Source of the DNA: Verrucomicrobium sp.
GTDB lineage: Bacteria > Verrucomicrobiota > Verrucomicrobiia > Methylacidiphilales > UBA1321
Assembly (NCBI GenBank): GCA_017849585.1
Contig: JAFIGT010000027.1
Location: 26,699 to 90,698, forward strand
Length of the DNA stretch: 64,000 nt
Direction of reading: 5' to 3'
Shown here: positions 8,988-19,000 of the stretch, one piece after another
How positions within the stretch are numbered: position 1 is the first letter of the stretch
Layout: every line of letters starts with the position of its first letter
Made by a program: the position numbers and the translations under genes
The notes under the pieces: model-generated
What the model was told of the DNA's origin: nothing
Databases searched by the model: none
The model's input: the letters and a program-made list of their open reading frames with translations, nothing else

Positions 8988-11900
8988 CTAATCGTTGGCC
9001 GGTTCCAGTTGTTGGTCGATGACCTTCCCTGTGAGCCGGTCGATGGCGACCGAGAGCCAGTAACGGCGTTCGCCCTCCACGATGAAATTGTCGAGACTGC
9101 CCGCGTTGGCGCTGTAATGACCCGCCTGCGCCACGACATCAATGAGCAGGTTCCACGTCCGCGTCTGCGTCGTATTGGACAGACTGCGGATCACCGCTTC
9201 ACGACGATACTTGATTGCATCCAGACCGTTGCCACCACCGATGGGGAGGGATGCGGTCGACATGAAATCCACGGCATTGCTCACGGTGACCGGCATGGCG
9301 GTGGTGGGAATCCCGCCGCTAAAGGCGTAGTTTGCATAAGCAGTGGCCAACGCGTTGGGATTCGCCAGCGGACTTGTCCCATCGGGAGCTTGCGCGGCCC
9401 CGGTGAAGATCGCCTGATGCACACGGGTCTGCGTCGTATTGAGATTCACCCGCCCCACGATCACCGTGGGTTCGTCAGCCACGCTGAAGAGATCGAGCAG
9501 CCCTTTGTCGCCGCTGCTTGGGTCAAAGAAGTTGAGTGATTTCCACGGGCTGTCACGAAAGACCTGGCCGAGTTCGGTCACGGTGCGAAACGGACGTTGT
9601 AAAATGACGGGACGCCGGGTGGCGTCGGACATATTTCGAAACAGATTGGCGTTGGCTCCATTCAGTCCTGCATCGGCGGGCCGGGTCGTGCCATCGGGAT
9701 CGCTCACATTATTGATGGCGCTTCCGTTGGCATCATTCCAAGAGGTTGTGCCTCCCTCCGCCCAAGATCCAGGATAGACATAGTTGACCGCTCCACTTCC
9801 AAACGGCAACGCGCTGTCCAATCCAAACGCGAGCAAGGTATTGGCCGGGGCAGGCAACGGGGGAGAACATACGAGTGGCTGAAAATTCGAGCCGAAGCCC
9901 AGTCCGAAGCGGGTCGTTCGTGGATCGAATTTCAAAAGTGCTCCGACCACGGCTCTCCAGTCGGGGCTGCCTTTGTACTCTCCCGTCGTTGCATCCTTAT
10001 TTCCGATATTCGGAGGAAATGCCATTGTAAAAGGGCGTGCGGCGCTTTGTTTGCCGCTGATTCCCGAGGAATAATCCTGATCATTACCCACCATGGTGTC
10101 ATAAATGTGCCATTGGCCGCCTGAGCTATATTCGAGAACGATCATCAGGCTGTCCACGGTAGCGACGAGATTGGCCGGCAGAGACCTGTCGTAGGTTTGA
10201 GGAAGCTCCGAGCTGTACTCGTACATTTTAAAGCCGTGCATTTCCTTTTGATTGGATTGCGCGTTGGGAGCGAGTGTATTCAGCCGGGTGTTGGAGCTGG
10301 CTAAAGATCCTAAGACAGGACCAAATGTGTTGCGGAACGTATCGGCGGTGGTGGTGGAATTATAGGGGATAACGATCGCGGTGGTAGGATCGGCCAGGTT
10401 GCGTGGAACACCTGTTGCCGCCAGGGTTGTGGCATTATAGGAAGAGTAAACGGACTGTAGGACTCCGTTGAGAATGCGGATTCGGATATCCGATGGCGTT
10501 GCGCTGGGGGACGATTTGGCATGGGGGTTAAAGAGGGTGGGGACCACGACGAGCGTGCAAGCGCTCACCGTGGCTGTCTTTACCGTGCTGTTGTTGTCTG
10601 CCACGGAGATTCTTCCCAGATGTAGTCCGTAGAGATAAGGCAAATCTTCAACCCCGTAGACGGTGAGATTTTTGAGGGTGAGACAAGTGGGATAATTGTC
10701 ACTGTCGGCGCAGTCGATGATGTTGGCCCCAATGCGCAGGATTTGCAGATCTTTTTGGGCTTCATAACCTCTCTGAGGATCGCCGGCAGTCGTTCTATTT
10801 GTGGCGGCTTTGCCGACGGAACCATCGAGGATGCCCGCCTTGAGCATTTCGAAGAAATTCGGTTCGCGATTCTCATTGGCGACTTCGGTCAGGGTTTTAA
10901 TGACGGAGGCCGATGTGCCTGCCGTATATTTCCAACGGTCGTTGGTCCATTCCAAGCCGAAGCAACTCCGGATCGCCTCGTCCCGTTGCGCGGAGGTAAG
11001 GGTTGCGTTGAAGGCGGTGGCATTGGGACCGTTGGGGCCGAGCCACGCGAGCTTCGCGAGGGAGAAGCGGCGTTGGAGTTGGAGGTCGCCCGCGAGGACG
11101 GCGTAGGTCTCCGTAGTGCCGTCGTCGCGGTAGTGGATGACGGAGGAGTAGGAGGCGGGGAAGCGGAGCGTGCCGAGGTTGGAGTTCGTGGTGGTGACTG
11201 TGGCGGGTGCGAAGGCGGGACTGTTGAGCGAGCGGGAGAAATGGGAGAGCGTGCAGGTGCTGGCGGTGAGATTCGGGTGCGATAGGAGATCGCGACGCGT
11301 GAGTGGTGTGTTGTCGCCCATGACGATGGAGCGATGACCGGAGCGTGCTGCCGCGAGTGCGGCATAGTTGCCGATGCCGGAAGTGCGCGTGATTCCGGCG
11401 GCCCATTCAAGATAGGTAGCAGCGTCCGCGCCGGTGATGGCATTGCGCCATGATATGAACCGGTCGAGGTTCGTGGTGCTGAATCCGAAGAGCGATAAAT
11501 CCACGTAGCTGGTCGATGCTTTGAAACCGATATCGGTGGAGGGAGTGATGAACGGGCTGCTCGTCGGATACCCGGCGACGGTGGCGTCGAAAAGTTCGCC
11601 CGTGTCGTAGATCGTATAGGCGAAGCGGCCAATGACGTAGTCATTCTGGGTGGGATCTTTCGCGGTCGCAATGCCGGGAGTTTTTACGCCATTGGAGCGT
11701 GTCATGAAAAGCCAGGTGGGCAAGGGACCGGTTCCGAGTTTGGGGCTGGATGTGCTGGAGGTGTACCAGCGTGCGGATGAAAGCGAGCGGCCATTGATGC
11801 TGGCGGTATTAATTGAAATCGAGGAGCCGGTGATGGTGCCGCCCGCACGAATCGGGATGCCATTGCCGGAGACCTTGACGAGCGGTCCGGTGGCACCGGC

Positions 11901-12224
11901 GACGCCGAGGGGTTGCGGCAACCAGTCCACCTTGTTGATTGGTTGATAGAGTGTGAGGCCGGATGAGGAGCTGCTGGTGGAGCGGGTGGTGTCGGTGATC
12001 TCGGCGCGGAGTTCGCCGACGATGATGTCCAGTGCTGAGCGGGAAAGCGCGTCGGCCTTGAACAGGTTTGTGCTCGAAAAGGAAATCTGGCGATTGAGTT
12101 GCGCTCGGGAAAAGAAGGCCAGCACGAGAACGGTGAGGAGTACCACCGTGCTGAGGGTGAGCACGAGTGCCATGCCGCGCTGGGAGTGCCGTGCGGTCTG
12201 CGAATTGTAGCGCAAATCAATCAT
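8988..12224 (-). CDS. Verru_Chthon cassette protein A
   Basis: Large protein (1078 residues) of the Verru_Chthon_A family, last gene of the cassette. The N terminus is a PilX-like segment: RGMALVLTLSTVVLLTVLVLAFFSRAQL forms one membrane helix (key part ALVLTLSTVVLLTVLVLAFF, about residues 18-40), then a Ser/Thr-rich extracytoplasmic region. It has no G-F-S-L-V-E prepilin site, unlike its three partners. It contains several RPFRTVTELGQVFRDSPWKSL-like stretches conserved in the family and ends in LLIDVVAQAGHYS...GERRYWLSVAIDRLTGKVIDQQLEP. The start ATG overlaps the upstream stop by four bases. The protein is thought to be part of a pseudopilin-type surface or secretion machine; the actual role is unknown. 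Confidence 0.88.
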   Translation of the reverse strand: MIDLRYNSQTARHSQRGMALVLTLSTVVLLTVLVLAFFSRAQLNRQISFSSTNLFKADALSRSALDIIVGELRAEITDTTRSTSSSSSGLTLYQPINKVDWLPQPLGVAGATGPLVKVSGNGIPIRAGGTITGSSISINTASINGRSLSSARWYTSSTSSPKLGTGPLPTWLFMTRSNGVKTPGIATAKDPTQNDYVIGRFAYTIYDTGELFDATVAGYPTSSPFITPSTDIGFKASTSYVDLSLFGFSTTNLDRFISWRNAITGADAATYLEWAAGITRTSGIGNYAALAAARSGHRSIVMGDNTPLTRRDLLSHPNLTASTCTLSHFSRSLNSPAFAPATVTTTNSNLGTLRFPASYSSVIHYRDDGTTETYAVLAGDLQLQRRFSLAKLAWLGPNGPNATAFNATLTSAQRDEAIRSCFGLEWTNDRWKYTAGTSASVIKTLTEVANENREPNFFEMLKAGILDGSVGKAATNRTTAGDPQRGYEAQKDLQILRIGANIIDCADSDNYPTCLTLKNLTVYGVEDLPYLYGLHLGRISVADNNSTVKTATVSACTLVVVPTLFNPHAKSSPSATPSDIRIRILNGVLQSVYSSYNATTLAATGVPRNLADPTTAIVIPYNSTTTADTFRNTFGPVLGSLASSNTRLNTLAPNAQSNQKEMHGFKMYEYSSELPQTYDRSLPANLVATVDSLMIVLEYSSGGQWHIYDTMVGNDQDYSSGISGKQSAARPFTMAFPPNIGNKDATTGEYKGSPDWRAVVGALLKFDPRTTRFGLGFGSNFQPLVCSPPLPAPANTLLAFGLDSALPFGSGAVNYVYPGSWAEGGTTSWNDANGSAINNVSDPDGTTRPADAGLNGANANLFRNMSDATRRPVILQRPFRTVTELGQVFRDSPWKSLNFFDPSSGDKGLLDLFSVADEPTVIVGRVNLNTTQTRVHQAIFTGAAQAPDGTSPLANPNALATAYANYAFSGGIPTTAMPVTVSNAVDFMSTASLPIGGGNGLDAIKYRREAVIRSLSNTTQTRTWNLLIDVVAQAGHYSANAGSLDNFIVEGERRYWLSVAIDRLTGKVIDQQLEPAND

Positions 12225-13213
12225 GGGCTTTGAGTGGTGAAGGGAGTGATCGGGTAGGTGCGCTCATAGACACGAACCGACTGGCGTACGGGTAGGGGGA
12301 CGGTCGTGGGCAGCGATGCCACGGAGTTGGCGGTGGTGGTCCATGCTTGCACCGGGGTTTTATTGTCGCTGTCGACCGGTGTGGCGAAGGCATTTCCGAG
12401 CAGGACGGCCTGGTCGGCGTTTAGCAGGCGCAGGTTCTCGCCATCGACCGTTACCACCCCCACAACGATGGCGCTTATACGATTGAGGTCGATGTATTCG
12501 GCGGTGGCACCGGTACTGGAGGTGACTAGCCGCGTCGGGGGATGATAGACGATCTGGCCCCGGGCGAGGTTGGGGTTGGGGGGGGAGGCGTTGAGGAGTA
12601 GTACGGGCTTGTTGTCCGGGTAGAGTTGAAATCCGATCACCATGCGGATCACGCCAGCGGACAGTACGTCGAAATCCAGTTCATTGCTGGGGAGCAGCGC
12701 TGGCGGGAAGGAGCCGCTGGTGAAGGTTTGCGGCAGGCCGTTCGCTTGTAATCCCATAAAGCCTGCGGCGGGAGTGGAGCCAATGGAACGCCACGGGATC
12801 GCTTTGCCGGCGCGGGTCAGGCAGACTCGGGGAGTTCCTTGCGGATCCTCATTATCGGAATGCGTGCTGACCCGGTAGGCGATGACGGAGAGTCCGCGAT
12901 TTTCCGCGGTGGGAATTCCCGACGAAGGCACGGTGGATAGAAAGAGCAGCAACGATGTGGCTCCGGCGCTGGATAAATTCTGTGCGACAAAATCCGTGTC
13001 GCGGCGTTTGACGAGGCCTGCGAAATCAAAGCCAATCCGATCAAAGGCTAATCGCGCCTGCGCGGAGGCATCCATGATCCGGGTGCTTTGTTTCGTGCTG
13101 CGTGTGATGGAGCCCGTGATCTGGCTCAGGATGAGCCCGAGAATGGCCAGCACGGCCATGGCAGCCAGCAATTCCACGAGACTGAATCCTTGGCGGGCGA
13201 GGGTCGTTTTCAT
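12221..13213 (-). CDS. Verru_Chthon cassette protein C (pseudopilin-like)
   Basis: Protein of 330 residues with a type IV prepilin leader, MKTTLARQGFSLVELLAAM, cleaved by a prepilin peptidase before Phe. A hydrophobic helix follows (LAAMAVLAILGLILSQITG) and then a beta-rich domain. It matches the third class of the four-gene verrucomicrobial cassette. The start at 13213 was chosen because the prepilin leader begins there and because ATGA overlaps the stop of the preceding gene; the longer frame to 13306 runs into that gene. It probably works as a minor pseudopilin similar in layout to PulJ/PilW. Confidence 0.87.
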   Translation of the reverse strand: MKTTLARQGFSLVELLAAMAVLAILGLILSQITGSITRSTKQSTRIMDASAQARLAFDRIGFDFAGLVKRRDTDFVAQNLSSAGATSLLLFLSTVPSSGIPTAENRGLSVIAYRVSTHSDNEDPQGTPRVCLTRAGKAIPWRSIGSTPAAGFMGLQANGLPQTFTSGSFPPALLPSNELDFDVLSAGVIRMVIGFQLYPDNKPVLLLNASPPNPNLARGQIVYHPPTRLVTSSTGATAEYIDLNRISAIVVGVVTVDGENLRLLNADQAVLLGNAFATPVDSDNKTPVQAWTTTANSVASLPTTVPLPVRQSVRVYERTYPITPFTTQSP

Positions 13214-13758
13214 GGCGCGGGGAAGGTGACGTAGACTTCCACGTAACCGAGCACGGACTTGAGCGAGGTCAGCTTGGTAATGTCCGTCGTATTCACTGCG
13301 GGCCAATTTACGATCAATCGCGCATGGATCGGCTGTCCGCTGGCTGCGGGCAATTGGGTGTAGAGGACGGTGGCCTGGTAGCGGGGCCGGGGTGAGGTGC
13401 TGGCATAGGAGAGTGTACTGGCGTCTTCATTCAAGCCGGTGGAATAAGCGGCGCTCAAGGTGTTCAGGGTGACGCTTGTATTCTGGGTGAGTCGCGTGCC
13501 GGTGGCATCCATCCGATAGGGCAGGGTGAGGCCAAAGAGCCGCGATGTGCCGTTGGCCTTGGCTTGTGGGTGCGTGTTGCGCAGGTCGGCCTCCAGAGTG
13601 CTGAGAATATAGGCCGCGCGCGTTTCTTCGGCGGAGATTTGATTGGTTTTGATGCCCACGGGCAACAAGGCCACGAGGCTGAGCAGGGCGAAGGACACCA
13701 CACCCAAGGCCATGGCCACTTCGACGAGACTGAAGCCGGAGCGATCTCCTGACTTCAT
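13210..13758 (-). CDS. Verru_Chthon cassette protein B (pseudopilin-like)
   Basis: Protein of 182 residues with a prepilin leader and helix MKSGDRSGFSLVEVAMALG... then LLSLVALLPVG. It fits the second family of the Verru_Chthon cassette and resembles PilV/PulI-type minor pseudopilins in layout. The start codon overlaps the stop of the upstream gene (ATGA), and its own stop overlaps the next start. These couplings suggest fixed stoichiometry. It is presumably processed by a prepilin peptidase encoded outside this window and assembled in the cell envelope. Confidence 0.87.
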   Translation of the reverse strand: MKSGDRSGFSLVEVAMALGVVSFALLSLVALLPVGIKTNQISAEETRAAYILSTLEADLRNTHPQAKANGTSRLFGLTLPYRMDATGTRLTQNTSVTLNTLSAAYSTGLNEDASTLSYASTSPRPRYQATVLYTQLPAASGQPIHARLIVNWPAVNTTDITKLTSLKSVLGYVEVYVTFPAP

Positions 13759-14444
13759 TGAATGCCTTCTCCTTTGCGCAGGATGTTGATATTGCCGTTG
13801 AGGCCTGACATGCGGATCAGGAAGGGATTGGTGCCGCCCTGGGCTCCGGGCTTGTCCACGCCGAGTTCGATGAAGCGGGCGGGCTCTCCGCGCGCGACGC
13901 GTGCCTCACCATTGGGATTGAATTGAATGAAGGAATTGCAAGCGACCGTGCCACGATCCCCCGCCTTGAAGGTGACCGGGTGGGGGATATCGGTTTTATC
14001 CGGGGAAGTATAGTCGGAGGCGTCGAGGGTCCTGCTCACGGACAAGCTGTTGCTAATAGTCAGGTTATCTAGGATTACCGGCTTGACCAAGGGGCGCCAT
14101 TTGGAGGGATCTGTCATGCTGGATGTGGTATCGGCATCAAGCGTTCCGTCCACGGAGTAAATTGCGATCAGGACCGTCGAGGGCGTCAGATAGGCGCCAG
14201 AAGCGCCGGTCTGTCCAATTCCCACTCGCACATAGGTGTGATTACTCATGGCGTAGATCCGAGCGTATTCAAGGGTCCGGGAGGTCTCGGTAATCGCCTT
14301 GTTGACCCCACCGGAGGATTTCAAGGCCTGAAGCGCGGGACCCGAAGCGGCGGTCATCACCGCAATCACGGCGATGACCGTGAGTAACTCAACGAGGCTG
14401 AACGCGCGCAAGGGACGGCAACGAGAGGGGATGGAGGGCTTCAT
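13755..14444 (-). CDS. Verru_Chthon cassette protein D (pseudopilin-like)
   Basis: First gene of the cassette, 229 residues from ATG 14444. The prepilin-type motif is RAFSLVELLTVIAVIAVM, with the processing site before Phe and the Glu at +5. The globular part contains NPNGEARVARGEPARFIELG, a GspH/FimT-like C-terminal strand feature. I used the ATG at 14444 because it gives a normal short prepilin leader; the frame is open to 14501, which would add 19 residues. It is the fourth class of the Verru_Chthon set and heads the operon, which is transcribed away from the oxidoreductase gene at 14656. Confidence 0.85.
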   Translation of the reverse strand: MKPSIPSRCRPLRAFSLVELLTVIAVIAVMTAASGPALQALKSSGGVNKAITETSRTLEYARIYAMSNHTYVRVGIGQTGASGAYLTPSTVLIAIYSVDGTLDADTTSSMTDPSKWRPLVKPVILDNLTISNSLSVSRTLDASDYTSPDKTDIPHPVTFKAGDRGTVACNSFIQFNPNGEARVARGEPARFIELGVDKPGAQGGTNPFLIRMSGLNGNINILRKGEGIQ

Positions 14445-14655
14445 AACAGCTGAAGAAGGTGACAGGGCAACAATCGCACCGATTGCCGCAGAATTCAACA
14501 TAAAATAAGTAATATATAAAAATCATTTAATTTGAAGGATGGCGTGACAAATAGCCGACTTCTGATAAGGTATTCTCATCTCAAACAGGAGCTTATTATA
14601 TGTCGGGGTTATTTCTCATTCATTCGTCTCGGACTGAGTTGTCGGGGAGCGAGCA

Positions 14656-15909
14656 ATGAAAACGCCTCTTTCTCTCGGTCTTATTGGGGTGGGTGGCTTT
14701 GGATTGTTTCACCGCAATGCGATGGCTCTTCTGCGTCAGGAGGGGCGTGCCCGTTTGACCGCGGTGGCGGATCCGACGTTGGATCGGCATCTGCAGTTGA
14801 AGCAGGATCTCTTGGCGCAAGGAATTCGGATTTATGCTGACTACCGGCTCATGCTTGAATCTGAGCCTGGGCTCGCTGCCGTGACGATTGCGGCTCCCAT
14901 TCCGTTTCACGAAGAGATGGCGCACGCATGCTTGCAGTTCGGTCATAAAGCGTATTTGGAAAAGCCGCCGGTCCCTCTCATTCAGCAATTGGACCGCCTC
15001 ATTGCGGCCGACGGCCAGGAGAGGATTCACGTGGGGTTTCAATTAGTGGTCTCCGGCTGGGCGGCGCAGATCAAGCAGTGGATGGCGGAGGGGCGATTGG
15101 GTGATATTCTTTCCGTCCGGGCGGGAGCTTGCTGGCCGCGTACCGACGCTTACTACGCCCGGGCGCCCTGGGTGGGGAGGATGATCTATCAGGGGCGACC
15201 GGTTTTTGATGGGCCGGCATCGAATGCGCTGTCTCACCTGATTCATAGCGTGATGTATCTCTCGAACGCGCGGGAGTTCGGTTTTGATGAGCCGTTTGAA
15301 ATTCAGGGCGAGCTGTATCGCGCCCGACCGATGGAGTCTTACGATACAGCCTGTGTGCGGGGTATATTCCGCACGGGGGTGGAGTTCACGGTGGCAGTGA
15401 CTCATGCAACAGAAAGGGAGTTGCCCTTCCAGCTACGCATTAACGGGACCAAGGGATGGGTTCAGGTTTCGCGGGATGGGCGCCGACTTGAAAGTAGTTG
15501 GGGTGGGCGTGATTTTACGGAGGAAACCGACTCGCTCGTGAATCTGTCGTACCGACGGTTTGTCGATTTTGTGGAGGGGCGCAGCATCCGACCGTTGACC
15601 CGGTTGGTGGATACGCGCGGCTACGTATTGGCGACAAATGGTCTGTTGATTTCCTCCGGCGGGATTCATGAGATCGAGCCGCAATGGGTTCGTCGTTATG
15701 AGGGGCCGGGCGGAGCGGGTTATGTGGTGACGGACCTTTATGAGGCAGTTGTGGAGACCATTGACACGGGCCGACTCTTTTCGGAAATGAGCCTCGGCTG
15801 GGGGAAATCGACCGGGACGGTATTGGTCGAAGAGCTGCAAGGTTGCGTCCTTCACGAAACGGCTAAGGTTCATTCTTCACGAGAGCCGGCACCGCTCACG
15901 CCAGCGTAA
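14656..15909 (+). CDS. Gfo/Idh/MocA family oxidoreductase
   Basis: NAD(P)-dependent sugar or cyclitol dehydrogenase-like protein, 417 residues. The N-terminal Rossmann fold shows the dinucleotide motif LGLIGVGGFGLFHR. The EKPP motif (YLEKPPVPLI, about residues 103-112) supplies the conserved catalytic Lys of the family. A C-terminal alpha/beta substrate domain follows. The ribosome site GGGGAG precedes ATG 14656. It stands alone, divergent from the pseudopilin cassette and upstream of a secreted polysaccharide-active protein, which suggests carbohydrate metabolism. The substrate cannot be assigned. Confidence 0.88.
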   Translation: MKTPLSLGLIGVGGFGLFHRNAMALLRQEGRARLTAVADPTLDRHLQLKQDLLAQGIRIYADYRLMLESEPGLAAVTIAAPIPFHEEMAHACLQFGHKAYLEKPPVPLIQQLDRLIAADGQERIHVGFQLVVSGWAAQIKQWMAEGRLGDILSVRAGACWPRTDAYYARAPWVGRMIYQGRPVFDGPASNALSHLIHSVMYLSNAREFGFDEPFEIQGELYRARPMESYDTACVRGIFRTGVEFTVAVTHATERELPFQLRINGTKGWVQVSRDGRRLESSWGGRDFTEETDSLVNLSYRRFVDFVEGRSIRPLTRLVDTRGYVLATNGLLISSGGIHEIEPQWVRRYEGPGGAGYVVTDLYEAVVETIDTGRLFSEMSLGWGKSTGTVLVEELQGCVLHETAKVHSSREPAPLTPA

Positions 15910-16088
15910 GTCATATTTTTGCCGTAGATTTCTCACACTTGCTTTTCGGCTAAATCCTTAAATAAATAATGATACAATTTATATCTACACAATAAATTGT
16001 TAATAAGGAATTTATATATTAATGAGTAAATTATAGTTGTAATCGCAATTAAAGAAATGTATGAGACTAGGCAACCAAGGATTCCATC

Positions 16089-19000
16089 ATGTCCACCGTT
16101 TGCCTTCAGTCATCGTCTACGTTGTCACGTTGCTGGGTTGTTCTTCGGGTCGTTGTTTTCGCCGTACTTTCGTTCCCTCTCTCCACACTGGCGGGGTGGA
16201 ATTTCCCCGATATTTGCGGTCCTGACGGGATTGTCTATCCCAACTGGACCTACACCGGGATACCGGGTGGCATTCCCACCTCCTTCTCGCAAACGGTGAA
16301 CGCTGCCTCGGCGCCATATAATGCCATAGGCTCCGATTCGCTCGATGATTCCATTGCCTTGCAGGCCGCGATCGAAGCGGTGGGCAGTTCCGGTGGGGGA
16401 CTGATCACCCTTCCCGCGGGTACTTACTATTTGGATAAACCGTTGCTGATTCGTTACAATAACGTGGTCTTGCGCGGAGCCGGGAAGGGCAGCACCACTC
16501 TCGTCATGCGGTATCGTCCACCGACGGGCAACGTGACTTTCTACCAACCGGCGGCGGGAACCGCGACTATCTACCAGAACACCTGGGTGGAAATTCATGC
16601 AGACCCGGTGAATCTTAAAAAACTTTCGCTCTTTGCCAGCGGTGTCCTTGTTTCGAGCGTGGAGAGGACCGATGATTCCTGGAGTGGTACCTTTTCCCTG
16701 ACGAGCAAGGGCGCTTACCTGTTGGACAAAGCGGGCGGCTCGGGTGTGGGAAAAGTCATCACGGCACAGGCGGAATACCTCGACGGTACCGTCAAAACCA
16801 AAACGATGACGGTGGCCTTGAGTTGGGCCATCGATTCGAACGCGGTGCCGCGCGCAGGTTTGCTTGGGGCGATCAATTTTTGTGGTTACGGTCTCACCGG
16901 AGTACCCTATCCGTTGGCGACAAACGCCAGGCGTGGGCAGATGGTTTTGCAGGCGGCCACCACTCCGTCTATCGGTGTCAACGACGCGCTCTATCTCCAT
17001 GCCCCCTTGAGCGATGAGTGGATGCAAAGCACAGGCTACGCCGGGACGGCGGATATTTTCCGTACGTATCTTTTTCAGGTGACATCCATCTCTGGCACGC
17101 AAGTGTCGGTGAATCAGCCGCTGCGCATCGATTATCCGCTTACGGCCAATTCCGTGCAGACGCCCTTTCTGCAAAAGGCGCAGATGATCCAGAATGGCGG
17201 TGTGGAAAATCTCACGATCAAGCAGACGCAGGATTTATGGACCAGCGGCATCGTGTTCAACTGGGGCTGGAAATGCTGGGTAAAGGGCGTGGAAATTGTA
17301 AAGACGGGGCGTTTTCCCATTGTCATGAGCGGCTCCAAGTGGTGCGAGATTCGGGATTGCACGATGGACGATGCGTGGTGGAAGGGACTCGCAGGCACAG
17401 CCTATCTGGGATTCAGCAGTGCCTATGATTCCCTGTTGGAGAATATCACCAGCACTCGGTTGCGGCATGCGCCCTGCCTGGTCAGTGCGGCGGGAAACGT
17501 GCTGCGCAACAGTACCTTTGCCGATAGCGACATGCAATGGCATGCCGGTTGGGCCAATGAGAATCTCTATGAAAATCTCTCCGTACAATCCAACCGGGGC
17601 AACGGCGGCTACGGCTACGGCATGTGGGCTTCGCCCTCCGAACAAAATGATCATGGACCCAATGGTCCGCGCAATACGATCTATGCGTGCGATGTCACGT
17701 CGCCACTCGCAGGAGCGTGGATGGGCGGCTCGAACAAGGAATGGATTTTTGCCTACAACCGCCTTGCGGCGGATATGGGGCCGGGTTGGTTTCTGCAGCG
17801 CGACAGCAGTGATCATGTGATTTACAAAAACACGGTGGCACTCGGTTTGGCTACGGCGGGGGTGTGGACGGACACGTCGGATTGCACCGGAGTGGTGATT
17901 CAGGAGAATACTTTTCGCGGCATTCCCTCGAATGCGCTCGCTTGCGGATTTTCCGCGGCGGGACCGTGCGCGAATAACACCACGACCGATGCGTTGACGC
18001 TCACCACGGTCAGCAACTCTGGTTTCGAAAACGATCTGTCCAACTGGATCGTGACCTCCTCCGATAGCGGCATCAGCAGCGTGTCCACGGCGGAGAAGCA
18101 TTCCGGTGCGAAGAGTCTCTATGTCAGCGACGCTCAGACTGGGGCAGGCTCGTATGTCTATTCCCCGGCCTTTCCTGTGCAGCCGGGTAAAGTCTACGCC
18201 ACGCGCTTCTGGCAAAAGCTGACTTCCGGCTCCAATCTCGGCGTTTACCTGCAATTCTACGACAGCGCGGGCGCGTCCTTGCTCGGAACGTATGTGGTCG
18301 ATAACACGCTGAACCAATGGAAGCAGGTGGTCTGGCGCGAGACCGCCCCGCTCAATGCGGCTACGGCGAAGATCCTGATCCATTCCATGAATGCCGCCCT
18401 CGTGACGGGTTATCTCGATGACTTTGAATTTGGCGAGCAAGTCGAGGCGCTGCCCAATGGTGGTTTCGAGCAAGGACTGGCCCATTGGAGTAACGCGGGC
18501 GACAACGGCATGACTGTCGCTACGTCGAGCGCGACCGTGTCGGGCACGGCCGGAATACGAGTCACAGATGCGTCGACGACTGCCGGTTCGTCGTTGCTGT
18601 CGAAGCGCTTTGCCATTCAGCCCGGCTGGACAGCACAAGTCCGATTCTGGTCGCGGCAATTGACTTCCGCGTATGGCATCGCGGTGTATCTCCGCTTTTA
18701 CAACGCAGGTGGACAACTGACCGGAACGACTCCCTCATTGCAACTGCCCATTGATGACACCTGGAAAGAGCGGTCACTCCTGGGAGTTGCGCCTGCGGAG
18801 GCGGCACAGGTGGAAATCTGGATTCACTCCTACTCCTCAGCGCAGGTCACGGCGGATTTCGATAGTTTTTCATTCATGATCCTACCGCCCAAACCGAGCC
18901 CGGTTGCCTCGTCGATCTACGACTGGCAACTTGCGCAGAACAATCCCGGATTTGAGAGCGACTTCACCGGTTGGACGGTGGGTGCGACGGATAATGGCAT

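Noticed and set aside
16125..18716. Long minus-strand open frames (349 and 493 codons) opposite the beta-helix protein
   Set aside because: They are shadows of a well-supported plus-strand gene with signal peptide and repeated modules; their protein sequence is Arg/His-rich and shows no domain.
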